A stretch of 64,000 bases of DNA. It comes from DASREM01 sp035652095 (GTDB lineage: Bacteria; Acidobacteriota; Terriglobia; Terriglobales; Acidobacteriaceae). The stretch lies in NCBI GenBank assembly GCA_035652095.1, contig DASREM010000013.1, positions 1 to 64,000 of the forward strand, given 5' to 3'. Below the pieces are notes generated by a model, which saw only the letters and a program-made list of their open reading frames with translations, was not told the DNA's origin and made no database searches. Of the stretch, positions 51,020 through 60,566 are shown in pieces. Within the stretch, counting starts at the first letter, position 1. The number at the start of each line of letters is the position of its first letter. The translations under genes and the position numbers were made by a program.

Positions 51020-52945
51020 CTAGTCGTCCCCGTTCGCAGTAACTTGCGATCCCGCGATGGTCGGCATCTCCTGGTCCTTGTATTGCAGTTGATAAAGTTT
51101 GTAGTAGATCCCGTGCTTGGCCAGCAATTGCTGGTGCGTGCCCATCTCGCGAACGCAGCCTTTGTGCATGACAATGATCTTGTCTGCGCGCTGCACCGTG
51201 GACAACCGGTGCGCAATGATCACCGACGTCCGGCCTTCTACCATGCGGCTGAGGGCGTCGCGGACCCGGAACTCGGTCTCCGTATCCACGCTCGACGTTG
51301 CTTCATCCAGGATAAGGATCCTGGGATTGTGGGCCAGCGCGCGAGCAAATGAAATCAACTGCTTTTGACCCGTGGAAAGCGTGCTGCCGCGCTCTCGAAC
51401 TTCTTCTTTGTATCCGGTCGGCAGACTCTGGATAAATTCGGCTACGTTGACATCTTCCGCGGCTTTCCTGACCTCTTCGTCGGTAATCCACTCGCTTCCC
51501 AGACGAATATTGCCCTCGACGGTCCCGGTGAACAGGAAAGGATCCTGCAATACGATGCCGAAGCGGCGACGCAGGCCGGCAAGGTCCATGTCCCGCACGT
51601 CCACTCCGTCGATTCGGATCGCGCCCTTCTGTACATCGTAGAAGCGCATGAGCAACGAAATGATTGTGGTCTTACCTGCCCCGGTATGACCCACGATGGC
51701 CGCGGTCTCCCCAGGTTCGATCACGAATGAGACATCGCGCAGGACCCAATCCATCTCGGCGGGCGTGCCCGCTTTGGGTACGCCGTTCCCGGGAATACCC
51801 GGCTCGTCTTTTTTCGCCGATACAGCACGGTAGGCAAACCACACGTGATCGAATTCGATCCGGCCTGGTCCTTCAGCTTCCTTGGTGACCGAAGGAGACG
51901 TAACCTCCACCGGGGTATCAATCAATTTGAAAACCCGCTCTGCTGAGGCCATCGCCGACTGCAGGATGTTGTACTTCTCGCTTAAATCCTGGATCGGCCG
52001 GAAGAAGCGCTGCGCGTACTGCATGAATGCCACCAGCACGCCAAGGGTGGCGATTCCGTGGAGGACGTTGTTGCCGCCGAACCAGATCACGCACGCAATC
52101 GCGATCGCGGACAGGACCTCGACCACCGGGTAATAGACCGCGTGCGCCATGATCGCGTCTTTGAACGCGTCCATGTGGAGCTCGTTGACCTTGGAAAATT
52201 CGTCAAAGGCACGCTGCTCGCGATTGAACAGCTGCAGCACCACCATGCCGCTGACGTGCTCCTGGAGGTAGGCATTGATGCGGGCAATCGCCACCCGAAT
52301 GCGGCGGTACGAGTCCCGGACCTTGTGCCGAAAAATATTGGTCGCAATCCCGATGACCGGCAGCACGGCGAATGTGATCAGCGCCAGCTTCCAGTTCATC
52401 TTCAGCATGATGCCGACGATTCCCGCCAGCACGAATACGTCTTCGAAGATGGAGACCACTCCGGCTGTGAACATCTCGTTCAGCGCGTCCACGTCGGTGG
52501 TGACTCGGGTGACGAGGCGTCCGACCGGGTTCTTGTCATAGAAGCCAATGTGCATCCGCTGCAGGTGACGGAAGATCTGGCTGCGCAGGTCAAACATCAC
52601 CTTCTGCCCGGTCCACTGCATGAAGTATGTCTGAAGATATTCCAGCAGGAAGCTGATGGAGATCGCGCCCATGAACAGAGCCGATACCTGAGCGATTCCT
52701 GCCAGGGGCTTGTCGCTGAGGAAGAAATCAAAGGGAGTGCGCAGCCCGGGCACCTTCACCAGGTATCGGTCAATGGCAATCTTGGTGAGGTAGGGCCCGA
52801 GGACGTCGGCCCCAGCCTTTAATACGATCGCAACCAGGGCGATCGTAGTCTGCCACTTGTAGGGTTTCAAATACGTGAGCAGCCGCCTCATCAGGCGGCT
52901 GTCGTACGCTTTTCCTAATACTTCTTCTTCCTGGTGAGCGGCCAT
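51020..52945 (-). CDS. ABC exporter (ATPase plus permease), MsbA-like
   Basis: Protein of 641 aa, a half-transporter with six TM helices (about 35-330) and a C-terminal ATPase. Walker A is VGHTGAGKTTIISLLMRF, signature STLSTGQKQLISFARAL, Walker B ILILDEATSSVDTETE, and the H-loop VIIAHRLSTV. A 20-residue insert (AKKDEPGIPGNGVPKAGTP) lies between the strand FDHVWFAYR and the main ATPase core. The position next to lpxB favours MsbA-like lipid A export, but related multidrug exporters look the same, so the symbol is withheld. Confidence 0.9.
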   Translation of the reverse strand: MAAHQEEEVLGKAYDSRLMRRLLTYLKPYKWQTTIALVAIVLKAGADVLGPYLTKIAIDRYLVKVPGLRTPFDFFLSDKPLAGIAQVSALFMGAISISFLLEYLQTYFMQWTGQKVMFDLRSQIFRHLQRMHIGFYDKNPVGRLVTRVTTDVDALNEMFTAGVVSIFEDVFVLAGIVGIMLKMNWKLALITFAVLPVIGIATNIFRHKVRDSYRRIRVAIARINAYLQEHVSGMVVLQLFNREQRAFDEFSKVNELHMDAFKDAIMAHAVYYPVVEVLSAIAIACVIWFGGNNVLHGIATLGVLVAFMQYAQRFFRPIQDLSEKYNILQSAMASAERVFKLIDTPVEVTSPSVTKEAEGPGRIEFDHVWFAYRAVSAKKDEPGIPGNGVPKAGTPAEMDWVLRDVSFVIEPGETAAIVGHTGAGKTTIISLLMRFYDVQKGAIRIDGVDVRDMDLAGLRRRFGIVLQDPFLFTGTVEGNIRLGSEWITDEEVRKAAEDVNVAEFIQSLPTGYKEEVRERGSTLSTGQKQLISFARALAHNPRILILDEATSSVDTETEFRVRDALSRMVEGRTSVIIAHRLSTVQRADKIIVMHKGCVREMGTHQQLLAKHGIYYKLYQLQYKDQEMPTIAGSQVTANGDD

Positions 52946-53010
52946 CTGTTAGCTAAAGAGTACCGTAATTTGATGGAAGTGGAGGCGCAAAGGATGAATT
53001 TTCATGCGCA

Positions 53011-54030
53011 TCAAGGTCGGCAGTCATTGGCGGCGGTGTCCACGGGCGTCGAAGCCGTTGCTTCGACGTTTGCCTTCAGCCACATCTGCAAAGGTTTAAT
53101 GACTTTGATCTCTTTGTCCACGCCCCGTAAATCGTTTTTTAATCCGCCCACGTGCCCTGGATTCTGCGGAGCCCCGAAATAGTTGGCGAACACCAGGTTC
53201 TGGACGAAATACCCTCTTGGGATGCTGGCCTTGATGATTTCAATTTCCGCCGCCCACTCATCTGACGGAGCCTCATGCGTCGAGTTCTTCAAGTCCGCGG
53301 AGTCCAGCAATTCGCGCAACTCTGCCAGCTTCTCAGGAGTAACCGAGGACTCAGATACCCGGGCTGTCAAAGGCTGACCAGCCTTTTGGCTACCCTCCTC
53401 GCGGTGATAGCGTCCGTCGCTGTAGATGACCTCGCATGTGCGTTTGAGCTGAGAGTTTCCAGCGTGCGAAGTCTTAAACACAAGCAGATAGGTTGCGGCG
53501 CGTGCAGCGTCCGAGTCGGCGGGATTGTCAGTGCCGGGCCTGCAACGGCTCGCGTTGCTTTCAGCGACGCGTTGATGCGGTGCTTTCTGGATGGCGCTCA
53601 TCCACTTCAGAAGCGGTTCGACTGAGTCGTGGAAAGGTTTTCGGCTGTCAGGACTCTTGAAGACGAGATGTTGGCTTTCGTGTTCCCGAAAAATGTCGAA
53701 GGTAACAAAATCGAAGGTGAACGGTGTTGGCTTGTACTTCACTTGGTCCGGCGTAATCGCTCTCAGGTTTTTGTCGTTTAAGAGCAGTTGCAGGCTCTGA
53801 AGTTCTGAGGCCGCCAACTGTCCGACGAAAACCCGGGTTTCGGTCCGGACTTGCTGCTCCAGCCGGTAGTTTCCAGTTTGCGAGACCAGCACGCAAACGT
53901 CCTCACCGGGTTGGCTACGCTCCATCCGCGCTAAAGTCACCGACTCGGAAATGGGCGGAGCGGTTTGTCCGTTAGAGACAGACAAAGCCAGCACAGCTAA
54001 CGTTAGGATGCGACCCAAGACCCGACGCAT
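53011..54030 (-). CDS. Exported protein of unknown function
   Basis: Protein of 339 aa with a signal peptide (VLGRILTLAVLALSVSNGQT). Two similar segments are seen: VCVLVSQTGNYRLEQQVRT and, later, YLLVFKTSHAGNSQLKRTCEVI, each followed by QLAASELQSLQLLLND or TPEKLAELRELLDSADLKN. It thus looks like an internally duplicated domain of about 130 residues. I recognise no family. It is divergent from hemW, with 41 bp between the starts, so both promoters overlap in that gap. Confidence 0.6.
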   Translation of the reverse strand: MRRVLGRILTLAVLALSVSNGQTAPPISESVTLARMERSQPGEDVCVLVSQTGNYRLEQQVRTETRVFVGQLAASELQSLQLLLNDKNLRAITPDQVKYKPTPFTFDFVTFDIFREHESQHLVFKSPDSRKPFHDSVEPLLKWMSAIQKAPHQRVAESNASRCRPGTDNPADSDAARAATYLLVFKTSHAGNSQLKRTCEVIYSDGRYHREEGSQKAGQPLTARVSESSVTPEKLAELRELLDSADLKNSTHEAPSDEWAAEIEIIKASIPRGYFVQNLVFANYFGAPQNPGHVGGLKNDLRGVDKEIKVIKPLQMWLKANVEATASTPVDTAANDCRP

Positions 54031-54071
54031 GGCGACATTACAACATACACGGCGGCAGGCGATAATACCCT

Positions 54072-55265
54072 GTGCCGCTCGGTCTCTACATCTCCGTTCC
54101 TTTTTGTCGTACTAAGTGTACTTACTGCAACTTTGCCTCGGACGTATTTTCCAGGGCAGTCTTCGGCCGGTACGTGGACCGGGTTTGCTCCGCGATCGAA
54201 AATGCCAACCTGACCGCGCGTGCCGTGGGCGGAGTGTTCGATCTCGCGGTCGATTCGGTTTACCTGGGGGGAGGAACGCCCACTGTATTGGACCCCTCCG
54301 AACTGCAGCGCATGTTTGCAACCGTAAGGAACCAGTTCGCGGTTCATCCCGAGGCGGAAATTACGGTCGAGTGCGCCCCCGGGACTCTGACTCCAGCCGT
54401 CATCGAAAGTCTCGCAAGCTGCGGCGTCAATCGTGTCAGTCTTGGCCTGCAATCTTTTGTGGACCGCGAAGCGGCTTCGGTCGGTCGCCTTCACAAGCGC
54501 GAAACCGTGATTGCAGACATCGCTTACCTGCGGAGCGCTGGAATTTTCAACATCAACCTTGACCTGATCGCCGGCCTTCCTCATCAGACGCTGGATACCT
54601 GGCGCTTTTCGGTTGACGAAGTCATTGCTTCGGGTGTGCCGCACGTGAGCGTCTACATGCTCGAGGTGGATGAAGATTCGCGACTGGGACGCGAGTTGAT
54701 CGCGGGCGGCACCCGGTACCACGCGCACTTTGTCCCTGACGACAATTTGACCGCCGATCTCTACGCGATCGCCTGCGAGCGCCTACAGGCTGCGAGAGTC
54801 GAGCAGTACGAGATATCGAATTTTGCGGGACGAGGCTTCCAGTCGCGGCATAACCTGAAGTACTGGACGCGACAGCCCTATTTCGGCTTCGGCGTTGATG
54901 CCCATTCCATGCTGCGCTCGTGCGTACCTGAATACGAGGCCATTCGTTTCTCGACTCCCGACTTGCTCGAAGATTTTATGGCTGCGAAGCCCGGCACCAG
55001 GACCGTCGTCGCCAGCCAAGCCGCTCTCGAGGAGTGCTTCTTCCTTGGATTACGCCTGAACAGGGGCGTGAGTCTGGACGAACTGCGAAGCCAGTTCGGA
55101 ACCTCGGCGATCGCCCAACTGGAAGCGGTGCTATCAGAACTTGCGAGGCTCGAATTGATTCATTGGGAAGGAGACGTTGTGCGCCTGACCGATCGCGGCC
55201 GGCTGCTCTCCAACGAGGTCTTCGAACGTTTTCTGCAAGCCCAGGAAGTCCGTCAACCATCCTGA
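54072..55265 (+). CDS. hemW: HemW-like radical SAM haem chaperone
   Basis: Protein of 397 aa from a GTG. The radical-SAM cluster motif CRTKCTYCNF lies at residues 12-21 after GLYISVPF, as in HemW, formerly mis-named oxygen-independent coproporphyrinogen oxidase. Other motifs: VYLGGGTPTVLDPSEL, LGLQSFVDREAASVGR, NLDLIAGLPHQTLDTW and HNLKYWTRQPYFGFGVDAHSM. HemW is thought to deliver haem to respiratory proteins. The C-terminus is a helical HTH-like region (GVSLDELRSQFG). Confidence 0.92.
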   Translation: MPLGLYISVPFCRTKCTYCNFASDVFSRAVFGRYVDRVCSAIENANLTARAVGGVFDLAVDSVYLGGGTPTVLDPSELQRMFATVRNQFAVHPEAEITVECAPGTLTPAVIESLASCGVNRVSLGLQSFVDREAASVGRLHKRETVIADIAYLRSAGIFNINLDLIAGLPHQTLDTWRFSVDEVIASGVPHVSVYMLEVDEDSRLGRELIAGGTRYHAHFVPDDNLTADLYAIACERLQAARVEQYEISNFAGRGFQSRHNLKYWTRQPYFGFGVDAHSMLRSCVPEYEAIRFSTPDLLEDFMAAKPGTRTVVASQAALEECFFLGLRLNRGVSLDELRSQFGTSAIAQLEAVLSELARLELIHWEGDVVRLTDRGRLLSNEVFERFLQAQEVRQPS

Positions 55266-55359
55266 TCGCCATTTGCTGCTGTTGTGTGCGCACCTGAGGT
55301 CTAGCTCTTTCGCACTCTTTTCCAGCCACGCCCGATCGTTTCTCATAGTCCTGGAAGAA

Positions 55360-55599
55360 ATGGCAGACGAACAGATCCTCGCACTATTGACCGAGATTCG
55401 CGATCTCCAGAAGCAGCACCTGGAGAAGTACAAGATCGCTCTCCAGAACCAGGAGAAGGCACTTGAGGTTCAAAGGAATTCGGTCAGCCGCGCGCGCACC
55501 TTGCTGATCATTGTGGGCGCGATTGTCATCGCTCTCTACCTGCTGCCTACATTCTGGTTTGCCTCGAGTTGGGGACTGCGCTGCTTGTTGCGTCACTAG
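55360..55599 (+). CDS. Small coiled-coil single-TM protein, unknown
   Basis: A 79-aa protein. Residues 2-45 are a charged helix with heptads (EIRDLQKQHLEKYKIALQNQ), predicting a coiled coil. A TM helix follows (TLLIIVGAIVIALYLLPTFW), then a short Arg/Cys tail. The ATG was chosen because the upstream 29 codons lack conservation signs and GGAAG lies before it. No family recognised. It follows hemW by about 95 bp. Confidence 0.65.
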   Translation: MADEQILALLTEIRDLQKQHLEKYKIALQNQEKALEVQRNSVSRARTLLIIVGAIVIALYLLPTFWFASSWGLRCLLRH

Positions 55600-55606
55600 C
55601 CGCTCT

Positions 55607-55636
55607 CAGACCAACCGGTCGGTCTGAAGGTTTTTT
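55607..55636 (+). terminator. Probable rho-independent terminator
   Basis: Inverted repeat CAGACC...GGTCTG with an 8-nt loop, followed by AAGG and TTTTTT. Placed 8 bp after the small coiled-coil gene stop codon. Confidence 0.7.
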
Positions 55637-55719
55637 CCCGCTGTGATCTAATCGAAAACGGATCGCTCTCAGCCCGATCGCTGAGGCCCAGTCTCTGTAT
55701 CTGCTGACCGGAGGATGGT

Positions 55720-56862
55720 TTGGATTTTCAGCTCAACGACGAACAGCTGCAGCTCAAGAAAAGTGTCCGCGAATTTGCCGAGCACGAGATCGCGCCCAAC
55801 GTCATGAAATGGGACGAGGCCGGCGAATTCCCGCTGTCCACCATCAAGGACCTGGGAAAGCTCGGCCTCATGGGGACGATATTTCCTGCTGAATACGGGG
55901 GCGCCGGGATGGGTTACGTGGAGTACGTGACCGCGATCGAAGAATTGTCCCGTGTAGACGGATCGGTGGGCATTATCGTCGCTGCCCATACCTCGCTCTG
56001 CTCAAACCATATCTTTCTTGCCGGAACCGAAGCACAGAAAAAGAAATATGTGACCCCCCTGGCCAGAGGCGAGTTCATTGGCGCCTGGGGCCTGACCGAG
56101 CCCTCCTCCGGTTCGGACGCAGGCAGCGCCCGCATGACCGCGGTGCGAAAAGGGAACAGTTGGGTGCTGAACGGAAATAAAACCTTCATCACCAACGGCC
56201 ATTACGCCGATGTGGTGGTAGTAATCGCGGTGACCGATCGCGCTGCTCACACCCACGGTCTTTCGGCATTCGTGATCGAGAAGGACACCAAGGGTTTCCG
56301 TCCCGGGAAAAAAGAGAACAAGCTCGGGCTTCGCGCCAGCGACACCGCCGAACTCATCTTCGAAGATTGCGTGATCCCGTCCGAGAACCTGCTCGGCGCA
56401 GAAGGCAACGGCTTCATTGACGCCATGCGCGTGCTCGATGGCGGGCGCATTTCGATTGCCGCGCTCTCCCTTGGAATGGCCGAAGGAGCTTACGAAGCCG
56501 CTCTCAAGTATTCCAAGCAACGCCAGCAGTTTGGCAAGCCGATCAGCGATTTCCAGGCGATCCAGTGGAAGCTGGCTGATATGGCCACTGAAATCGAAGC
56601 CGCCAAGCTGCTCACCTTGCGTTCTGCCGCGATGAAAGACGCCGGCATGAAGACCACCCTCGAATCCTCCATGGCCAAGCTTTATGCCAGCGAGGTTGCC
56701 GTACGTTGCGCCAACGAAGGCGTCCAGATTCACGGAGGTTATGGCTTCATCAAGGACTACCCGGCCGAGAAGTTCTATCGCGATGTGAAGCTGTGCACCA
56801 TTGGCGAAGGCACCAGCGAAATTCAGCGCCTGGTCATCGCCCGGCAATTGCTGAAAGATTAG
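55720..56862 (+). CDS. Acyl-CoA dehydrogenase
   Basis: Protein of 380 aa with TTG start (GGAGGA 4 bp upstream). It oxidises acyl-CoA to 2-enoyl-CoA with FAD, passing electrons to ETF. Motifs are WGLTEPSSGSDAGSARMTAV (FAD and substrate binding), FITNGHYADVVVVIAV, QFGKPISDFQAIQWKLADMA, and the C-terminal GGYGFIKDYPAEKFYRDVK and TIGEGTSEIQRLVIARQLL. The catalytic Glu is likely that of GEGTSE. It is similar to short- or medium-chain members, but the substrate is not fixed by sequence. No ETF genes are in the window. Confidence 0.94.
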   Translation: MDFQLNDEQLQLKKSVREFAEHEIAPNVMKWDEAGEFPLSTIKDLGKLGLMGTIFPAEYGGAGMGYVEYVTAIEELSRVDGSVGIIVAAHTSLCSNHIFLAGTEAQKKKYVTPLARGEFIGAWGLTEPSSGSDAGSARMTAVRKGNSWVLNGNKTFITNGHYADVVVVIAVTDRAAHTHGLSAFVIEKDTKGFRPGKKENKLGLRASDTAELIFEDCVIPSENLLGAEGNGFIDAMRVLDGGRISIAALSLGMAEGAYEAALKYSKQRQQFGKPISDFQAIQWKLADMATEIEAAKLLTLRSAAMKDAGMKTTLESSMAKLYASEVAVRCANEGVQIHGGYGFIKDYPAEKFYRDVKLCTIGEGTSEIQRLVIARQLLKD

Positions 56863-56992
56863 ATTCGGCCTCCCAAGCCCAACCTATGACATACCTTGCC
56901 CTACGACTTTCCGTAGTCTTTGGGCCAACTTGCTCCTTCGAAGTTCCATCATAGGAGTCCTGACGCGTTCCTTAGCGCGCGGAGCCCGAACT

Positions 56993-58384
56993 ATGGTGTT
57001 GCGTGATGGCGCCCGGCAAGGCCGGCGTGTGTCTGTTGTGGTATTCATTTTAGGTCTCGCATTTACATTGACCGGCTGCGGCGGCGGGTCCTCGACCAGC
57101 AGTTCTCCTGAAACCACCCCGCCACCCCCGAACGCGTCGCTGAACCAATCCGTGAATCACATCATCTTCATGGTGCAGGAGAACCGCGGCTTTGATCATT
57201 ACTTCGGCAAACTCCCTGCCTACTGGGCGGCGAACGGCTTTCCCAGCCAGTCTTTCGACGGACTGCCGGCCAACGCCTCAAACCCGGCGCAGACTGGCAC
57301 CGGTACCATCAGCAGCTTTCATCTCCGCACCGTTTGTGTCCAGAACATGAGCCCCGGCTGGAATGAGAGTCACGTGGATTGGAACCGTACGGACCCTACG
57401 TCGGCTACCGGACTCATGGACGGTTTCGTGACCAGCGCTGCCGCTTTTGCCCTGAATGCCGGGCCTCCGGATGCGCCGATATTCGATATTCAAGGCTATC
57501 GGACCATGGGCTATTACGACGATAGCGATCTCAATTACTACTACTTCATGGCGTCGAACTTTGCCACCTCGGACCGCTGGTTTTCGCCGCTGATGAGCCG
57601 CACCCAACCGAACCGCCTTTATTTATTGGCCGCGACCTCGGCCGGACATGCCAACCCTCCCGCACAGCCACTCTCGAACAACACCATCTTCGGCCTCCTG
57701 GAGTCGGCTGGAATCTCCTGGAAAATCTACGAAACTGACCCCGGCACCGCATTCCTGGGAAATTTTCAGCCGTTTGAGCAACAGCACGTCGCCAACATCG
57801 TTCCGCTCTCTCAATTCTTCACCGATCTGCAGAATGGAACGCTTCCTGCCGTGGCGGAAATTGAGCCCGGCTATCTCTCCGATTTGGATGAGCACCCAGG
57901 GGACAATGTTCAGCCTGGAGCAGCGCATGTAGCATCCATCATCAACGCGCTCATGGCGAGTCCGGCCTGGAAGGACTCCGTTTTCATTCTCACCTTCGAC
58001 GAAGGCGGCGGCTTCTATGATCATGTTCCGCCCCAGACGGCGGTGAGTCCCGACGGGATTCCGCCCATGGACTTGAACCCCGGCGATATTTGCACCACCA
58101 CCACCGGCCCAAATTGCGACTTTAATCACACCGGATTCCGGATTCCGCTGATCGTGGTTTCCCCATTCACGAAGAAGAACTACGTCTCTCACACGACGGC
58201 CGATTCCACCGCAATCCTGAAGCTCATCGAGACTCGCTTCAATTTGCCAAGCCTTACCAAGCGCGACGCAGCCCAGATGGACATGACCGAGTTCTTCGAC
58301 TTTGCCAATCCGCCCTGGATCACCCCGCCCAGTCCTCCTGCGCAGAATATGAATGGGCTCTGCGATTTCAAGGCAGTACCCTGA
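56993..58384 (+). CDS. Phospholipase C/acid phosphatase-like lipoprotein
   Basis: Protein of 463 aa from the ATG at 56993 (an in-frame upstream start at 56930 gives a poorer signal). The signal ends in a lipobox (LTGC), then a Gly/Ser/Pro-rich spacer. The phosphoesterase domain begins VNHIIFMVQENRGFDHYFGK, the usual ENRxFDHYFG motif of phospholipase C and AcpA-type acid phosphatases. Further motifs are LYLLAATSAGHANPP, VAEIEPGYLSDLDEHPGDNVQ, FILTFDEGGGFYDHVPPQTA and RIPLIVVSPFTKKNYVSH. It is a membrane-anchored, periplasm-facing or surface enzyme that likely cleaves phosphate esters. Confidence 0.86.
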   Translation: MVLRDGARQGRRVSVVVFILGLAFTLTGCGGGSSTSSSPETTPPPPNASLNQSVNHIIFMVQENRGFDHYFGKLPAYWAANGFPSQSFDGLPANASNPAQTGTGTISSFHLRTVCVQNMSPGWNESHVDWNRTDPTSATGLMDGFVTSAAAFALNAGPPDAPIFDIQGYRTMGYYDDSDLNYYYFMASNFATSDRWFSPLMSRTQPNRLYLLAATSAGHANPPAQPLSNNTIFGLLESAGISWKIYETDPGTAFLGNFQPFEQQHVANIVPLSQFFTDLQNGTLPAVAEIEPGYLSDLDEHPGDNVQPGAAHVASIINALMASPAWKDSVFILTFDEGGGFYDHVPPQTAVSPDGIPPMDLNPGDICTTTTGPNCDFNHTGFRIPLIVVSPFTKKNYVSHTTADSTAILKLIETRFNLPSLTKRDAAQMDMTEFFDFANPPWITPPSPPAQNMNGLCDFKAVP

Positions 58385-58389
58385 TCGTG

Positions 58390-59526
58390 CTAGCGGAAGG
58401 CACGAGTCAGGATTGGACCGGCGATCGCAAGCAGTAGCACGTAGGCTCCGGCAATCGGCCCGAGTTGCGGTTCCACGCCCGCTCCGAGTCCGGCGATCAC
58501 GATCGAAAATTCGCCGCGCGCTACCAGAGTCATTCCCGCCCGCAAACAGCCGCGCCGGTCGACCCCGGTTTTGTGCGCTGCCCAGTATCCGGTTGCGATT
58601 TTGGTCAGCGCGGTGACGATCCCAAGCGCGAGCGCGATGGGAAGCACCTTCGGCAAGCTGTGGGGATCGATCTCCAATCCAAAAAAGAAGAAGAAGATTG
58701 CCGCAAACAAGTCTCGCAGGGGCCGGACCATCCGTTCCGACTGCTCGGCAATCGGCGTGGAGAATGCAATTCCAACCAGGAAGGCCCCGATCGCAGCCGA
58801 GACCCCGAAGTGCTGTGCCAAGCCGCCCACCAGGAGCACCGCCCCGATCGTGGACAGCAAAACGATCTCGTCCGAGTCACTGGCCAATAGATGGCTGATG
58901 GCATGGCCGTACCTGACAGCGACGAACAGAACCAGCAGGACCGCCGCAACCGCAATCGCGACTGAGACCAGAATCTTTGTAGGTCCTCCTCCGGCCAGCA
59001 GGATCCCGACGAGCGGCAAATAGACCGCCATGGCCAAGTCTTCCAGCACCAGGACCGAAAGCAGCGGGGGAGTCTCAGGGTTGTTGAGCCGTCTGAGTTC
59101 TTCCAGCGTGCGCGCAATCACGCCGGATGACGAAATATAAGTGACACCGCCCAGCAGGATTGCCGCCAGCACATGCCATCCCAGAAAAAGGCCGGCAACT
59201 ACCCCAGGCGGAAAGTTGAGTATGAAGTCCAGAATGCCGGACGGCAGGCCCTTCTGTAGATTGTGTTTCAGTTCTTCCCCTGTGTATTCCAGGCCCAGCA
59301 TGAACAGGAGGAGAAGGACTCCGATTTCTGCTCCAGTGTGGATGAAGCCCTCACTCAGATCGAGAGGCGCCAAGCCGCCCTCACCAAACGCCAATCCCGC
59401 CAGCAGGTACAGAGGAATAGCGGAGATGCCGAAGCGCTTGGCCACACGAGCGACGATCGCGAGCCCGAGAATGGCGACGCCAAGCTCGACGAACATCGCC
59501 GGAATGTTGCGGGTTAAAGGAGGCAT
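58390..59526 (-). CDS. Cation/proton antiporter (CPA2, KefB/NapA-type)
   Basis: Protein of 378 aa with about twelve membrane helices. Motifs include FGEGGLAPLDLSEGFIHTGA, ISSSGVIARTLEELRRL, VLVLEDLAMAVYLPLVGI (conserved Asp), and GIAFSTPIAEQSERMVRPLRDLFAAIFFFFFGLEID. This is a monovalent cation:H+ antiporter of the CPA2 superfamily. It ends after the membrane domain and lacks the cytosolic TrkA-N (RCK) domain of KefB/KefC. It converges on the lipoprotein gene with 5 bp between the ends. Confidence 0.9.
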   Translation of the reverse strand: MPPLTRNIPAMFVELGVAILGLAIVARVAKRFGISAIPLYLLAGLAFGEGGLAPLDLSEGFIHTGAEIGVLLLLFMLGLEYTGEELKHNLQKGLPSGILDFILNFPPGVVAGLFLGWHVLAAILLGGVTYISSSGVIARTLEELRRLNNPETPPLLSVLVLEDLAMAVYLPLVGILLAGGGPTKILVSVAIAVAAVLLVLFVAVRYGHAISHLLASDSDEIVLLSTIGAVLLVGGLAQHFGVSAAIGAFLVGIAFSTPIAEQSERMVRPLRDLFAAIFFFFFGLEIDPHSLPKVLPIALALGIVTALTKIATGYWAAHKTGVDRRGCLRAGMTLVARGEFSIVIAGLGAGVEPQLGPIAGAYVLLLAIAGPILTRAFR

Positions 59527-59599
59527 CGTAGATGGCGGTCAGCATAGCGTTTCGCCGCGGATATTCCAATTGTGTCGGTCGCTGCTTTACACTCGAAGT

Positions 59600-60550
59600 T
59601 TGAACTCCGATCTCAACGCGCTGATTGAACGAGTGCGCGCCGGCGATGCCCGAGCGATCGCCCGTGCCGTCAGCACAGTCGAAAATCGCTCTCCGAACTG
59701 GTCTGCTCTGCTGAAATCTCTGTTCACCTACACCGGGCATGCAAAGATTCTGGGTCTGACCGGCGCGCCTGGCGCCGGAAAGAGCACCCTGGTCGATCAG
59801 CTCGCCAAGCACTACCGCAAGCAGGATCAGACGGTCGGCATCATTGCCGTGGATCCCACCAGCCCTTACAGCGGCGGCGCCATTCTCGGCGATCGTATTC
59901 GCATGCAGGACCATTTCGCCGATCCTGGGATTTATATCCGCAGCATGGCAACACGCGGCTCACTGGGTGGCCTGGCCAGGGCCACTGCCGACGTGACCAC
60001 CGTCCTCGATGCTTCCGGGCGCGACCTGGTCATGATTGAGACCGTCGGCGTCGGTCAGGACGAGGTTGACATCGTTCGCCTCGCCGATATCACCATTGTC
60101 ATCCTGGTCCCCGGCATGGGCGACGATGTACAGACCATCAAGGCCGGCATTATGGAAATTGCCGACATCTTCGTGATCAACAAAAGCGATCGCGAAGGAG
60201 CCGAACGCGTGGAACGCGAAATCCGCGCAATGCAATCCTTGTCTACCCGTCATGACAACTGGACTCCGCCGATTGTGAAGACGGTCGCCAGTGACGGCAG
60301 CGGGGTTGCGGACCTGGCGAAAGCCATCACCGATTACGAAACGTATCTCAAGAAGGGAAATCTCGGGTTCAAACGCAGCGTGCAAAACTGGGAGCAGCGT
60401 TTGATGGAAATGCTTCGCGATTCCCTGATGGACCGGGCGCGCACACAAATGAAGGACGGCGACCTCAACCGTTATGCCGAGCAGGTCGCGGAGCACAAGA
60501 GAGACCCCTATACGCTGGTCGAAGAGATCATCAGCACCATAGGGAAGTGA
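59600..60550 (+). CDS. meaB: Methylmalonyl-CoA mutase-associated GTPase MeaB
   Basis: Protein of 316 aa with TTG start. A G3E-type GTPase that protects and loads B12 on methylmalonyl-CoA mutase. Walker A is GLTGAPGAGKSTLVDQL, then IIAVDPTSPYSGGAILGDRI, MATRGSLGGLARAT, IETVGVGQDEVDI and VINKSDREGAERVE, all MeaB hallmarks. Upstream in-frame codons overlap the antiporter gene and carry no conservation, so translation most likely starts at the TTG. It is followed 16 bp later by the epimerase gene of the same pathway. The mutase itself is not in the window. Confidence 0.95.
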   Translation: MNSDLNALIERVRAGDARAIARAVSTVENRSPNWSALLKSLFTYTGHAKILGLTGAPGAGKSTLVDQLAKHYRKQDQTVGIIAVDPTSPYSGGAILGDRIRMQDHFADPGIYIRSMATRGSLGGLARATADVTTVLDASGRDLVMIETVGVGQDEVDIVRLADITIVILVPGMGDDVQTIKAGIMEIADIFVINKSDREGAERVEREIRAMQSLSTRHDNWTPPIVKTVASDGSGVADLAKAITDYETYLKKGNLGFKRSVQNWEQRLMEMLRDSLMDRARTQMKDGDLNRYAEQVAEHKRDPYTLVEEIISTIGK

Positions 60551-60566
60551 GGCGGACTAGAAGTCT

